A stretch of DNA of 64,000 nucleotides from Pseudomonas capsici (GCF_017165765.1 NZ_JAFGZD010000021.1:1-64000), one strand, 5' to 3'; shown: positions 41,308-51,090, numbered from the stretch's first letter. Translations and numbers: made by a program. The notes: generated by a model from the sequence alone, not told the origin.

Positions 41308-42053
41308 GTGATCGTCATTTCGACCAGTTGGCCACTCGTTTTGCAGAAAAGATCTACGGCGGCGCCAAGGGTGCCATCCGCCTTGCCGTGTTGCAGGCCG
41401 ACCTTGCCGAAGCGCTGCCCGAGCGTCCGTTGCGCGTGCTGGATATCGGTGCAGGGCTTGGGCACATGTCGTTGTGGCTGGCCGAGCGCGGCCATGAAGT
41501 CACCCTGGCCGAACCGGCAGAACCGATGCTCGAAGGCGCACGCCAGCGCTTTGCCGAAGCCGGACAGAACGCGACCTTCATTCAGGCACCCTGGCAGGAT
41601 CTGCCGGGGCTGCTGACCGAGCGTTACGACCTGGTGCTGTGCCATGCCGTGCTGGAGTGGCTGGCCGAACCCCATGCCATCCTGCCGGTGCTGCATCGTT
41701 TGACCAAGGCCGATGGCTGGTTGTCGCTGGCATTCTATAACCGGGATGCGCTGATCTATCGCAACTTGCTCAAAGGGCACTTTCGCAAGATGCGCAAGAA
41801 CGATATGGCAGGCGAAAAGCAGAGCCTGACGCCACAGCAGCCCCTCGACCCTCGGGAACTGGCAACGCAACTCGAAGGCCTGTGGCAGGTCGAAACCCGC
41901 AGTGGCGTACGAGTGTTCCACGATTACATGCCGGTCGAATTCCAGGCGCGGGCCGAACTGCAAGACCTGCTGGAGATGGAACTGGCCCATCGACGCCATC
42001 CGGGCTTTGCAGGTCTGGGTCGTTACCTGCACTGGATATGCCGTCCGGTCTGA
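41304..42053 (+). CDS. cmoM: tRNA 5-carboxymethoxyuridine methyltransferase CmoM
   Basis: This SAM-dependent enzyme methylates cmo5U at the wobble position of some tRNAs. The 249-residue product has the SAM motif LDIGAGLGHMS (about 49-59) and CHAVLEWLAEP. The length and the early RFAEKIYGGAKGAIRLAVLQADL fit the SmtA/CmoM branch. It starts at GTG overlapping the MazG-like stop. Its tRNA role is assigned from the family. Confidence 0.9.
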   Translation: MSDRHFDQLATRFAEKIYGGAKGAIRLAVLQADLAEALPERPLRVLDIGAGLGHMSLWLAERGHEVTLAEPAEPMLEGARQRFAEAGQNATFIQAPWQDLPGLLTERYDLVLCHAVLEWLAEPHAILPVLHRLTKADGWLSLAFYNRDALIYRNLLKGHFRKMRKNDMAGEKQSLTPQQPLDPRELATQLEGLWQVETRSGVRVFHDYMPVEFQARAELQDLLEMELAHRRHPGFAGLGRYLHWICRPV

Positions 42054-42071
42054 AACCACGCGGAGACCATC

Positions 42072-42695
42072 ATGAAACGCCGCCTCGCCCTGATCGCCAT
42101 CTGCCTGAGCGTGAGTGCCTGCCAAAGCAACAACCCGTATGTCGCCAGTTCAGCGCCTATACCGCCTGCCCCACCGCAAGCGGCCAGGACCCTGGACATG
42201 AGCGCCTATCCGGCAGCACCGCGCGATTACGGCCGCTATCGAAACTGGGCCTGGCTCGACGGTCATCTGCCGCCGGGCACGGCGTGGATGGATTCGGCGC
42301 AGATCGCCGATGCCGTCAGCAATGGCCTGGACCAGCGCGGGCTGCGCCCCAATCGCAACGGTCAACCGGCAGACGTGTATGTCAGCGCATCGATTCGTCA
42401 GGAAACCCGACTGAGGCAAGTGCGCGAAGACTATTCCGACCCGTACTATGGCGGCGTGGGTTATGGCCGCTACAACGGTTATCGCAATGGCTATGGCGGT
42501 TACGCCAGCGTCCCGGTAGTACGCACCTATCAGGTAAACGTGATGGTGGTGCAGATCAACATGTTCGATGCCCGCACCGGTCAGCCGGTATGGAGCGCCA
42601 GCGCCGACACCGGCAGCGGTGGCGATGAAGCGTCGCGCAGCAAAGCCTTGCGTCAGGCGGTACAACAAGCCTTGACGGCGTATCCCCCTTCGTAA
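42072..42695 (+). CDS. DUF4136 lipoprotein 1
   Basis: This 207-residue predicted outer-membrane lipoprotein has signal and lipobox SVSAC (modified Cys17). The DUF4136 domain opens with RDYGRYRNWAWLDG and continues QIADAVSNGLDQRGLRP. The middle is rich in Tyr and Gly (GGVGYGRYNGYRNGYGGY), unlike the next paralogue. The function is unknown. It is followed at 18 bp by a second DUF4136 lipoprotein, so the two are a tandem pair downstream of cmoM. Confidence 0.8.
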   Translation: MKRRLALIAICLSVSACQSNNPYVASSAPIPPAPPQAARTLDMSAYPAAPRDYGRYRNWAWLDGHLPPGTAWMDSAQIADAVSNGLDQRGLRPNRNGQPADVYVSASIRQETRLRQVREDYSDPYYGGVGYGRYNGYRNGYGGYASVPVVRTYQVNVMVVQINMFDARTGQPVWSASADTGSGGDEASRSKALRQAVQQALTAYPPS

Positions 42696-42713
42696 CCTTT
42701 TCGGAGAACTGCC

Positions 42714-43277
42714 ATGTTTCGCCGCCTAGCCTTGCTGTCACTGGTCATGCTGCTCAGCGCCTGCCAGACCAGTCAGATCAACCGTGACTTCGATGCCCAG
42801 CGGGATTTCGGCGGCTATCGCAGCTGGAGCTGGAAAGAGCCCGGCGTGCAGTATCAGCCCGAAGATCCTCGCATCAGGAGTGACCTGACCGAACAACGCA
42901 TTCGCCAGGCGATCGGCGACCAGCTGGACCAGCGCGGCCTGCGCATGGCCCCGAGTGGAACCAACGCCGACCTGCGGGTGCAAGCCTGGCTGATCGTCGA
43001 GAACCGTCAGCAACTGGTCAGCACCAACAACAATGCAGGCTGGGGCCCCTGGGGCAGTTATGGCTACTGGGGCGGCCCGTTCCCCACTGAAACCCGTAGC
43101 GTGGATTACAAGGTCACGACCTTGCAGATCGACCTGTTCGACGGCAAGGACGGCAAACTGGTCTGGCGCGGCAGCACCGAACGTATCCTGAGCGATAACG
43201 CAGCAAACCCGGGAGCCCGGGACACTGCCGTGCGCAATACCGTGGCCAGAATTCTGGAGCAGTATCCGCCGCGCTGA
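42714..43277 (+). CDS. DUF4136 lipoprotein 2
   Basis: This 187-residue lipoprotein has lipobox LLSAC (Cys16) and a DUF4136 domain (QRDFGGYRSWSWKEPG, RQAIGDQLDQRGLR). It is a diverged tandem copy of the preceding gene, sharing the domain but lacking its Tyr/Gly-rich segment. The function is unknown. Confidence 0.8.
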   Translation: MFRRLALLSLVMLLSACQTSQINRDFDAQRDFGGYRSWSWKEPGVQYQPEDPRIRSDLTEQRIRQAIGDQLDQRGLRMAPSGTNADLRVQAWLIVENRQQLVSTNNNAGWGPWGSYGYWGGPFPTETRSVDYKVTTLQIDLFDGKDGKLVWRGSTERILSDNAANPGARDTAVRNTVARILEQYPPR

Positions 43278-43282
43278 GCCGT

Positions 43283-43305
43283 TTTCGCGGATGAATCCGC
43301 TCCCA
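43283..43305. repeat. REP element
   Basis: The sequence TTTTCGCGGATGAATCCGCTCC, with the palindromic GCGGA/TCCGC core, is a Pseudomonas REP. It lies at the boundary between the lipoprotein pair and the Tad locus. Confidence 0.75.
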
Positions 43306-43387
43306 CGCATCGGGCAGCCTGACCAGGCCTTGTCTACACTCCTTTGCACACAGGCGAGTAAGCGACGGCTTGGCCGAAGGAGTGCTG

Positions 43388-45433
43388 ATGTCTCCCCTGA
43401 ATCGTTATGCCGGGCTACCGATACGGCAACGTGGTGCCATTAGCTTGCTGGCTGCACTGACCCTGGGTTTTGCCCTGTTGTGCACGTTGCTGGTCATCGA
43501 CAGTGGCAGGCTGTATCTGGAGAAGCGCTCGCTGCAACGTATAGCGGACATGGCCGCACTGGAAGCGGCTGGCCGCAAGGGCACCTGCAGCCCGGGAAGC
43601 AGTGCCTCCACTTTCGCCAACCAGAGTTCTACCCGAAACAGTTTCGTGGCGGGCACCGACAGTCGCACGCTGACGATCAACTGCGGCACACTGACCCTGG
43701 ATGCAGACAGCCGGCGCACCTTTACCGCCGACGCCACCAAGTCGGAAGCCATCAGGGTCGTCGCCACACATGCAGTGCCCAGAAGCATCGCGGCAGGCAT
43801 TGCGGCGCTTTTCGACAGCACCCCGACTCCGTCAAACATTCAACTCAGTGCCACAGCGGTCGCGGCAGGTACACCGCCACTGGCAGCTCTGACCATCCGC
43901 AGCGCCGCGATGACCATCGACAGCACCAAGGCCGCGCTTCTCAACCCCGTGATCGGCAGCCTGCTGGGCGGCACCCTGAACCTCAGTGTCGCCAACTGGC
44001 AAGGCATCGCGAGTACCGACCTGAGCGTGCTCAATTATCTGGACCGGCTCAAGACCGACCTGAACATCAACGCCGTAGGCTACACCGACGTGCTGAACAG
44101 CAATGTCGCAGTCAGCCAGTTGATCCAGACCGCGATCAATGTGCTGGACCCTGCCGGAACCCTGAGCGCCACCGCCACCATTGCCGGGCTGAGAGCCTTG
44201 AAGGTCGCCGCTGGCGCGACCACGGTACTGCTGGGGGATTTGCTGTCGGTACAAGGCAGCACGAATATCGCGGCACTCAATACCAGCCTGCGCCTGATCG
44301 ACCTGGTGCAAGGCCTTGCGCAACTGGCCAATGACAAGAACGGCGTGTCGGCAGCGGCACAGATCAATCTTGCCGGGCTGGCGCAGGTCACCACCAGGAT
44401 TCAGGTCGTCGAGCCACCGCAACTGTCAGCGGTTGGCGACCCCAGCAAGATCGACCCTCTCAACCCCAAAACCGGCGCTAACAGACTTTATGTGCGCACC
44501 GCGCAAATGCGTGCCCTGGTGTCGATCAACTTGCCGGTGCTCGGAGCGATTACCCCACTGGTCAATACCGCTACCTCGCTGGTCAGCAGCCTCACCCCGG
44601 TCCTCAACAGTGCCCTGAGCCTTAACCTGGCCGGACTGCTGGGTTCGACCACTTGCGCCATCGGCCTGACCAGTTGCATGGTTTCGGACATCAAGCTGCT
44701 GACGTCGAGTTCATCCTCGAGCGCCGGCCCCAGAATCGATCTGAGTATTTCACTGGCCAGTGCCGACACTTACGTCACCGGCTATACCTGCACCAGCAAC
44801 ACCAGCAAGACACTGAGCATTCACACCGATACCGCGCTGCTCAGCACCCGGATCGGCCTGATCGACAGCGCAGGAGCCTTTCCGGCCAGCACCGATCCTT
44901 CTGCCATTACCGCCCTTCCCATTCCGGTGATCGATATCGGGACCCAGACCTGCCAGAAGATTCTGGGCCTGCTGGGTAACTGCAGTGCACGTGTCCCCTT
45001 TGGCGGTGGAGGCGTAGGAATCAGCTTTGATCCTGTCAATCAGTCGCCAGTGGGAGGAAGTTCTTCTTCGACCAACAGTAGCTTCAGCTCACCCAATCTT
45101 CCGGAGGTCAGCAGCTCCCCCTACTTCCCCCTGGACCCCGCAGCTGCGGTCATGCCCAGCGCATTGCTCGACGGCGTCATCTCCAGCGCCAGGGTCAGTG
45201 TCTACAGACCTTCGACCACCAGCCCCAACGGCCTGGGCAATGTGATCACCGGTGCCGCCTCCTTGCTGGGAGCAATTACCACCAGCCTGGACGGCATTGT
45301 CGCCAGCACCCTCAGGCCACTGCTGACATCGGTAGTAGACCCGCTGATCGACGCGCTGGGCCTGACCCTGTCGCCAGCCGAGGTGGGCGGCAACCTCAGC
45401 TGTAATTTCGGTCAGGCCACGCTGGTCATTTAG
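43388..45433 (+). CDS. TadG-like pilus assembly protein
   Basis: This is a 681-residue protein. Near residues 15-35 is an RGAISLLAALTLGFALLCTLLVIDSG helix, the TadG/Flp pilus 'putative Flp pilus-assembly TadE/G-like' signature. The remainder is a large Ser/Thr/Ala/Leu-rich periplasmic part with a few cysteines. TadG-type minor pseudopilins help Flp pilus assembly. The gene is separated from the rest of the tad genes and convergent with the sensor kinase, their stops overlapping by 4 bp. Confidence 0.7.
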   Translation: MSPLNRYAGLPIRQRGAISLLAALTLGFALLCTLLVIDSGRLYLEKRSLQRIADMAALEAAGRKGTCSPGSSASTFANQSSTRNSFVAGTDSRTLTINCGTLTLDADSRRTFTADATKSEAIRVVATHAVPRSIAAGIAALFDSTPTPSNIQLSATAVAAGTPPLAALTIRSAAMTIDSTKAALLNPVIGSLLGGTLNLSVANWQGIASTDLSVLNYLDRLKTDLNINAVGYTDVLNSNVAVSQLIQTAINVLDPAGTLSATATIAGLRALKVAAGATTVLLGDLLSVQGSTNIAALNTSLRLIDLVQGLAQLANDKNGVSAAAQINLAGLAQVTTRIQVVEPPQLSAVGDPSKIDPLNPKTGANRLYVRTAQMRALVSINLPVLGAITPLVNTATSLVSSLTPVLNSALSLNLAGLLGSTTCAIGLTSCMVSDIKLLTSSSSSSAGPRIDLSISLASADTYVTGYTCTSNTSKTLSIHTDTALLSTRIGLIDSAGAFPASTDPSAITALPIPVIDIGTQTCQKILGLLGNCSARVPFGGGGVGISFDPVNQSPVGGSSSSTNSSFSSPNLPEVSSSPYFPLDPAAAVMPSALLDGVISSARVSVYRPSTTSPNGLGNVITGAASLLGAITTSLDGIVASTLRPLLTSVVDPLIDALGLTLSPAEVGGNLSCNFGQATLVI

Positions 45434-48198
45434 TCGTGCTTGAAAATCGGCAGCTCGATCTGGAACCTTGCGCCCTCATCGACGTTGCTGACGCTCAACT
45501 GCCCGCCCATCTGATCGACAATGCCATAGCTGACGGATAATCCCAGGCCGGTGCCGACGCCCACCGGCTTGGTGGTGAAGAACGGCTCGAAAATCCGCTC
45601 CAGCAGACGAGGATCGATGCCGCCGCCGTTGTCCTGAACCGAGAGGCGAATGATGTTCTCGTCTTCCTCCACTCCCAGGCTGATCCAGGGCTCGAAGTCG
45701 CGGTCCTTTTCCCGGCGCGAGAGCAAGGCGTCCCGGGCGTTGACCATCAGGTTGATCAGCACTTGCTCTAACTGATCCACATGCCCGCGCACCTGCACTG
45801 TGGCGCACATTTCTCCGATGCGGATCTGCACGCCCTTGCCTTTCATGCCCTCGGCGAGCATCGAGATCGTCCCTTCCACGGCCTGGATCGGGTTGAACAA
45901 TTGCTCTTCGATCTCCGAGCGACGACCGAACACCCGCATATGGTCCACCACACGCGCCGCACGCTGAACCTGGGTATCGATGCGATTGAGTTTCTCAGTG
46001 AGGTATTCGATATCGATATCGCCCTTGCCCAGACGCTTGAGCACGTTGACCACCGCCATGCGCATGACATTGAGCGGCTGGTTGATCTCATGGGCCAGAC
46101 CGGTCGCCATCTCGCCCAGGGTCGCCATTTTCGCGCTCTGATTCAGCTGCATCCGCGAGCGGCGCACATCAGTGTTATCGCGTCCTACCGCCTGAATTTC
46201 GATCAGCTTGCCGTCCTCGTCGAAGACGCCACGATCGGCCCATACCCACCAGGCATACTCACGGCCAGGCAGTTCGATGCAGATTTCCTCGGTGCTCATG
46301 GGCGCTTCGGGCGTCAGCAGGCCAATACGCTTCTTGAAGGCCTCGCGCTGCTCATCGGAAAGCCAGTCGCCCAGATTGATGCCTGTCAGTTGCTCCGGCG
46401 TGCACTCCATGTAATTGGCCAGCGGACGGTTGCCGAAGCTGAGCACCAGATCCGGTGTGTAACGGCAGATCATTGCAGGCGAGTCTTCCACCAGAATCCG
46501 GTAGCGTTCCTCGCTCTTGCGCACCTGCTCGGCCGCCAGGGTCGCGTCGGTCACATCCAGCCAGAGGCCCACGGCCTCCACCGGCATGCCCAGGTCGTCA
46601 CGCAGCAGGCGCGCTTCATCCAGCAACCAATGATAGTCGCCCTTCTTGTCCCGCAGCCGGTAACGACGACTGACAAAGCCTTCGCGCAACAACTGCCGGT
46701 TGCGATCGAACCAGATGTCCTGATCGTCTGGGTGGATGTACCCGGCCAGTTGCCCGTCGACACAATCGGCCAGTGTCCAGCCCAGCAAAGGCGTGAGGCT
46801 GTCGCTGAAGAAACTGGGTTCGAGGTTGCCATGGTCATAGCGCTGGACGTAGATCACCGCTGGCGAACTGGCAATCAGGTTGTCCAGCCGTGCATGGGCG
46901 GCAGCCGCTTCGGTTTCCTGGTTCTTGATATCGCTCACGTCGAGCATGAACCCCAGTACCCGCTGCACCTGACCGCTGATCAAGGCCTGCCCCTGAATAC
47001 GGAACCAGATATTTTCCTGCGCCGGGTCTGCCTGCAACAGGCGCACACAGAGCAGCATCGGCGTGCCTTTGTCACGCAACTGGACAAGGCGTGTAGACAG
47101 TTCCTGACGGTCGGCGGGGTGAATCATCGCCAGCCAGTCCTGACGGGGCAAACGGTCGACCCTGTCGCTCAGGCGCAAGCTGCGCGCCAGTTGCGGGGCC
47201 AGCAGAATCTCGTCGCTCCCCGGCAACAACTCCCACCAGCCGGTCCCCAGCAAATCCTGAAGCACCGCCAGCCGTTCGACATGATGCCGGTTGTGCTGCT
47301 CCGACAAACGGAACAGCACCGGGCCGGCAAGAGCCGAACACAGATTCAGCCATTCGCGCTCACCCAGATCCGGCGCCTGCTGCTGTGCATTGTAGAAACC
47401 GAACATCAGCCAGGCCTTGGCCACGCGCTCACGGCTGTGAGGCATGACAAAACCGTCGGCATTGCCGAAAGCGCTTTGCAGTTGCGCAAACCCCGTACCG
47501 GGTCCAAACGCCAGTTGATGGCTGATGTTGGCATCCAGCCTGTCCAGTTCCACACCCAGGCGCTGACCGACCTGCCATAACTCCGGCGCGGTATGGGCGT
47601 GATACTGGGCATAGACTCGCCAGCCGACACCATTGATCTCCGGCAGCGCCAGAGCCACGCAGGGGATGTGCCAGAGCTGCGCCAGTTCCTCAAGCTGTTC
47701 GGTCACTACGGCAGCCAGTCGCTCGATATTGCAGACCCGTATCTTTTCGGCAATCTGCCCGGCCAGGCGCAGGCACTGCTGACGAATGCGGGCGGCACTG
47801 GCCTCCTCCATCAGGTCGCTGATATCCAGCAACTGCAACAGCCAGCCCTTGCCATGGGCCTGAACCCAGCCGCGTGCATGCAGGGTATGGGCATCGGCAC
47901 TCTTGAAGTCCAGATCCAGCATATGTCCCACCCACTCCGACGGCACACCCTCGATCACCAGGGCGCTGTTGGGCAGCAGCAGATGCATCAGGCGCTGCAT
48001 CAATACATTCTGTGCCGAGATTCCCAGGCGCGAGAGCAGATGCTGGCTGACGTCCTGCACGCGCCCCTCGCCATCGAGCAGCAGATAGAGATCGGCGCCA
48101 ATCGGTTCGGGTTCGACTGTCGCTGGCACGGGTGGTGGGGCGGTCGGCGCATCGGAGCGCCCCAGCCAACGACTCAAACGTGTTTTATCAAGGGACAA
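45430..48198 (-). CDS. pprA: PprA-like PAS sensor histidine kinase
   Basis: This is a 922-residue cytoplasmic/soluble-looking sensor kinase without clear transmembrane helices. It contains several PAS/PAC units over about residues 330-690, the phospho-acceptor His703 in GLAHEINQPLN, and a C-terminal HATPase with NLMVNARDALL, DNGGGID and GTGLGLSVSYGI. The length and neighbours match PprA of P. aeruginosa, which with PprB controls Flp/Tad pili and related matrix genes. Its start overlaps the TadE-like stop by 11 bp. Confidence 0.8.
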   Translation of the reverse strand: MSLDKTRLSRWLGRSDAPTAPPPVPATVEPEPIGADLYLLLDGEGRVQDVSQHLLSRLGISAQNVLMQRLMHLLLPNSALVIEGVPSEWVGHMLDLDFKSADAHTLHARGWVQAHGKGWLLQLLDISDLMEEASAARIRQQCLRLAGQIAEKIRVCNIERLAAVVTEQLEELAQLWHIPCVALALPEINGVGWRVYAQYHAHTAPELWQVGQRLGVELDRLDANISHQLAFGPGTGFAQLQSAFGNADGFVMPHSRERVAKAWLMFGFYNAQQQAPDLGEREWLNLCSALAGPVLFRLSEQHNRHHVERLAVLQDLLGTGWWELLPGSDEILLAPQLARSLRLSDRVDRLPRQDWLAMIHPADRQELSTRLVQLRDKGTPMLLCVRLLQADPAQENIWFRIQGQALISGQVQRVLGFMLDVSDIKNQETEAAAAHARLDNLIASSPAVIYVQRYDHGNLEPSFFSDSLTPLLGWTLADCVDGQLAGYIHPDDQDIWFDRNRQLLREGFVSRRYRLRDKKGDYHWLLDEARLLRDDLGMPVEAVGLWLDVTDATLAAEQVRKSEERYRILVEDSPAMICRYTPDLVLSFGNRPLANYMECTPEQLTGINLGDWLSDEQREAFKKRIGLLTPEAPMSTEEICIELPGREYAWWVWADRGVFDEDGKLIEIQAVGRDNTDVRRSRMQLNQSAKMATLGEMATGLAHEINQPLNVMRMAVVNVLKRLGKGDIDIEYLTEKLNRIDTQVQRAARVVDHMRVFGRRSEIEEQLFNPIQAVEGTISMLAEGMKGKGVQIRIGEMCATVQVRGHVDQLEQVLINLMVNARDALLSRREKDRDFEPWISLGVEEDENIIRLSVQDNGGGIDPRLLERIFEPFFTTKPVGVGTGLGLSVSYGIVDQMGGQLSVSNVDEGARFQIELPIFKHD

Positions 48199-48655
48199 GT
48201 TGCAGACTCGCTCGGGCAGAAAGGTTGGTCGGCAGGTTCGGTACTTCGCCGATTCCTGGCAGGGTCAACACCGGCAGAATTCTGGTCAGTTTGCTCTTGG
48301 GGTAGTGAATGCTCACCGTCAGGACGCCCGCTGTGTAACTCACCGTCATGTCGGAGGCAGTGAAATTCAGCCCGGCAGGCATCCAGGCCAGTTGGCTGGT
48401 CAGGACGGTACGGGCCTGGGTAACCAGCAAGGTGTCGTAATTGGCCACGGTCGGGCTCAGCGCGACACTACGGCGCACGGCCTCACTGGCGGCAGCATTG
48501 AAAGACTGCACCATCAGCAAGGGCAGGCTGTAGCTGACCACGCCATAGAAAACAGCGAAGAACGCAACGAACACCACGGCAAACTCTATTGCAGCGGCAC
48601 CCTTCTGCTTTCGCCGAGAGAATTTACGAAAGGTTGTTGGCATGTCGACGTTCAT
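48188..48655 (-). CDS. TadE-like minor pseudopilin
   Basis: This is a 155-residue protein. After a basic N-terminus comes KGAAAIEFAVVFVAFFAVFYGVVSY, the TadE/TadF signature with Glu at the fifth position after the cleavage Gly. The adjacent prepilin peptidase would process it. It shares its direction with the kinase and overlaps it. It belongs to the Tad pilus machinery. Confidence 0.85.
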   Translation of the reverse strand: MNVDMPTTFRKFSRRKQKGAAAIEFAVVFVAFFAVFYGVVSYSLPLLMVQSFNAAASEAVRRSVALSPTVANYDTLLVTQARTVLTSQLAWMPAGLNFTASDMTVSYTAGVLTVSIHYPKSKLTRILPVLTLPGIGEVPNLPTNLSARASLQLVP

Positions 48656-48719
48656 CCTGACATTTACTACCTTTTAGACAGCATAGGATCTTTCAGAAAA
48701 ACAGGATGTTTTTTATACA

Positions 48720-49190
48720 ATGGAATTAATTTTCCTACTCATCTGGCTCGCCATATGTGCAGAACAAGACGCTCGCCAACGACAGATATCCAACTGGCTG
48801 ACGTTGGGCGGCTTTGTCTTGGCGCTGATTTATCTACTGTATAGCGGCCATACCTGGCTGGGATCCGAATCCGCCGACGCCGGCTGGGCATTTTTACTGG
48901 CGGTAGTGCTGACGCTGCCCGGCTATGCCATGGGCAGACTGGGCGCAGGCGATGTAAAGCTGCTGTCAGCGCTGGCTCTGGCAAGCGGCAGCCTGCTCTT
49001 GCTGGGCACTTTCATCGGTGCGGCACTGGCCATGCTGATATGGCTGGCCATTCGTCAAAAAGTCTGGCCCCTTTTGGGACAACGGTTTACACAACGCTAT
49101 TTCTACATGAATGCCGAAACGACAAATAAACAGCCCTTCTCGCCTTTTCTGTTTGTCGGCTTCTTGTTGGCAGCACTGTGCATCCACTAG
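48720..49190 (+). CDS. fppA: Flp prepilin peptidase (FppA/TadV-like)
   Basis: This 156-residue A24-type aspartic prepilin peptidase has catalytic Asp17 (AEQDARQRQISN) and Asp78 (GAGDVKLLSAL) at the cytoplasmic loops of a six-helix membrane protein. It lacks the N-methylation domain of PilD, as is usual for FppA/CpaA. It cleaves Flp, TadE and related pseudopilins. It is divergent from the TadE-like gene and precedes the pprB-like regulator. Confidence 0.88.
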   Translation: MELIFLLIWLAICAEQDARQRQISNWLTLGGFVLALIYLLYSGHTWLGSESADAGWAFLLAVVLTLPGYAMGRLGAGDVKLLSALALASGSLLLLGTFIGAALAMLIWLAIRQKVWPLLGQRFTQRYFYMNAETTNKQPFSPFLFVGFLLAALCIH

Positions 49191-49314
49191 TCGAATGGCA
49201 GACTAACGCTATGTACATAGTTGGAAAGTACGACTACGGTAAATTGTAAATCGTGTTTTGCTGATATGGACCGGCCTCGGTCAGTAGTTGAGGCCCGCCA
49301 GCATGGAGTAGCGC

Positions 49315-50055
49315 GTGAACATGTATTCAGCCGTCAAAGTGCTGGTTGTCGACGACCAGCCCCTTATCGTTGAAGAACTGAGCGACTTCCTCGAAAACAA
49401 CAGCTATCACTGTATTCCGTGCCACTCAGGGGCCGAAGCCGTCGAACAGTTCTGCAATGACGACAGCATCGGCATCGTACTGTGCGATCTGGACATGCCG
49501 GACATGAACGGCATCGAGATGGTCGAAGCCATGAAGCTGGCAGGCGGCAAGAAACACCTGTTCGAGGCCATCATGCTGACCGGGCTTGCAGAGAAGAAAG
49601 ACGTCATCAAGGCACTGCGCGCCGGTATCGCCGACTACTACCAGAAACCCGTCGATCTCAACGAACTGCTGCAGGGCATCCAGACCCAGGAACTGGCATT
49701 GCTGGAACGGCAAAAAAATCTGCAGCAGCTAGGGCTGCTCAACGAAAAACTCCAGTACCTGGCGGCATCCATCGATGATCTCTACAAGAATCTGGATAAA
49801 AAACAGGACGCCCGGGAGCCACACGGCAGCGACGCCGAGAACAAGCTGTTCGCCCAGCTATCGCCCAGGCAACTTGCCGTCGCCCGGCTGGTGAGCAAAG
49901 GCCAGACCAATTACCAGATCGCCTGCGAACTGGGCATCACGGAAAACACCGTCAAATTGTATGTTTCGCAAGTCCTGCGCCTGACCCATATGCATAACCG
50001 CACTCAGCTGGCGCTGGCCCTGTCGCCCAATCGACAACACCAGTCAACGCTGTGA
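49315..50055 (+). CDS. pprB: PprB-like response regulator (REC + LuxR HTH)
   Basis: This is a 246-residue response regulator with receiver domain residues 1-125 (acidic Asp13/Asp14 pair, phospho-acceptor Asp58 in VLCDLDMPDMNG) and a LuxR-type HTH near 180-235 (LSPRQLAVARLVSKGQTNYQIACELGITENTVKLY). GTG is preferred as start because GGAG lies 6 bp upstream. The Asn-Met codons follow. It fits PprB, the activator of the Flp/Tad pilus, partnered by the neighbouring PprA-like kinase. Confidence 0.85.
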   Translation: MNMYSAVKVLVVDDQPLIVEELSDFLENNSYHCIPCHSGAEAVEQFCNDDSIGIVLCDLDMPDMNGIEMVEAMKLAGGKKHLFEAIMLTGLAEKKDVIKALRAGIADYYQKPVDLNELLQGIQTQELALLERQKNLQQLGLLNEKLQYLAASIDDLYKNLDKKQDAREPHGSDAENKLFAQLSPRQLAVARLVSKGQTNYQIACELGITENTVKLYVSQVLRLTHMHNRTQLALALSPNRQHQSTL

Positions 50056-50079
50056 TTTACGACAGGGCCGTGAAACCGA

Positions 50080-50352
50080 TCATTTTCCGCCCGACGAAAT
50101 ACTCCCTCCTTCCTTCTGTTCATAAAACTCCGGAATCTCGTGCTTGTAGCTATTGATCCAGCGCTGCAGGCTCAGGTCACGCTCGGCGGGGGTAACGGTT
50201 TGCGGCGTGGGCGAAGCCGCATCACCACGGGCCTGAAGTTGCAGCCAGGCCTCGGTCTGTTTCTGCGCTTTCGATGAAGGACCTTCGTCGATGGCCCATG
50301 CATCGCCGCACAGACCAAAAACCAGAATGCCGCTGAAGATGATGCGCTTCAT
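50080..50352 (-). CDS. DUF3613 exported protein of the tad operon
   Basis: This small 90-residue protein has an N-terminal signal peptide (KRIIFSGILVFGLCGDAWA) and a charged mature part with RDLSLQRWINSYKHEIPEFYEQ. DUF3613 genes sit at this place after tadD in the P. aeruginosa tad locus (PA4298 position). The function is unknown. It overlaps the tadD stop by 4 bp. Confidence 0.75.
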   Translation of the reverse strand: MKRIIFSGILVFGLCGDAWAIDEGPSSKAQKQTEAWLQLQARGDAASPTPQTVTPAERDLSLQRWINSYKHEIPEFYEQKEGGSISSGGK

Positions 50353-51062
50353 GGATGTGCTCCCTCTGCTTGACGACTGGACGCAACCTGGTCATTCGGG
50401 GTCCCCTGCCTGGCGACAGGCGTCTTCAGTTTTTCGGCCCTGACCTGAGCGTCACTGACCTGCCGTGCCGTCAGCCCGGCGCGGGAAGCCAGCTCTGCGG
50501 CCTGGGTCCAGTTATCCTGATAGATCAGCAGCGTGACCAGATTGGCCGCCGCCAATGTGTCGGACTGCCGAAGCTCGATGGCGGTCAGAAACTCGAAGCG
50601 GGCCTGCTCCAGCTTCAACTGATTGAGATAGACCACCCCGAGATCATTACGAATCTTTTCATCGGTGGGAGCCAGTTTGCTGGCTCGCATCAAATGCTGC
50701 TGGGCCTGGACGTTGTCGCCACGGGACGCCGCCAGTTGCCCCAACCCATGTTCGCCCTGGGCCGCCCGACAAGTACCCAGCAGGCTGCGATACAAAGGCT
50801 CGGCTTCGCGACTGCCCAGCAGACGCAATACCCGCGCCTTGCGCAAGCGTACTTCCTCGAGGTTGTCCGGCAGTGTTTCGAGATTGGCCAGGCTGGCATG
50901 CAGACGTCCTTCATCGGCCATGTTCTGGGCCATATTCAGCGTGAACTCCTGATCCGAGGTCGGCTTGGGACAACTCGCTGCCGACTGCATCCAGGGCGTG
51001 GCACCGTGACTGGCACATCCGCCCAGCATCAAGAGCCCCAAGAGGGTTATCGCTGCTTTCAT
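50349..51062 (-). CDS. tadD: TadD-like TPR lipoprotein
   Basis: This 237-residue lipoprotein has lipobox MLGGC and TPR-like helices over about residues 50-200 (LRLLGSREAEPLYRSLL, DEKIRNDLGVVYLNQLKLEQARFEFLTAIEL). TadD is thought to help the secretin of the Tad pilus reach the outer membrane. The ATG at MKAAITLL was chosen because it directly precedes the signal peptide. Confidence 0.85.
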   Translation of the reverse strand: MKAAITLLGLLMLGGCASHGATPWMQSAASCPKPTSDQEFTLNMAQNMADEGRLHASLANLETLPDNLEEVRLRKARVLRLLGSREAEPLYRSLLGTCRAAQGEHGLGQLAASRGDNVQAQQHLMRASKLAPTDEKIRNDLGVVYLNQLKLEQARFEFLTAIELRQSDTLAAANLVTLLIYQDNWTQAAELASRAGLTARQVSDAQVRAEKLKTPVARQGTPNDQVASSRQAEGAHP

Positions 51063-51090
51063 TGCATCCCTTCCTTCATCCATGCACGTT

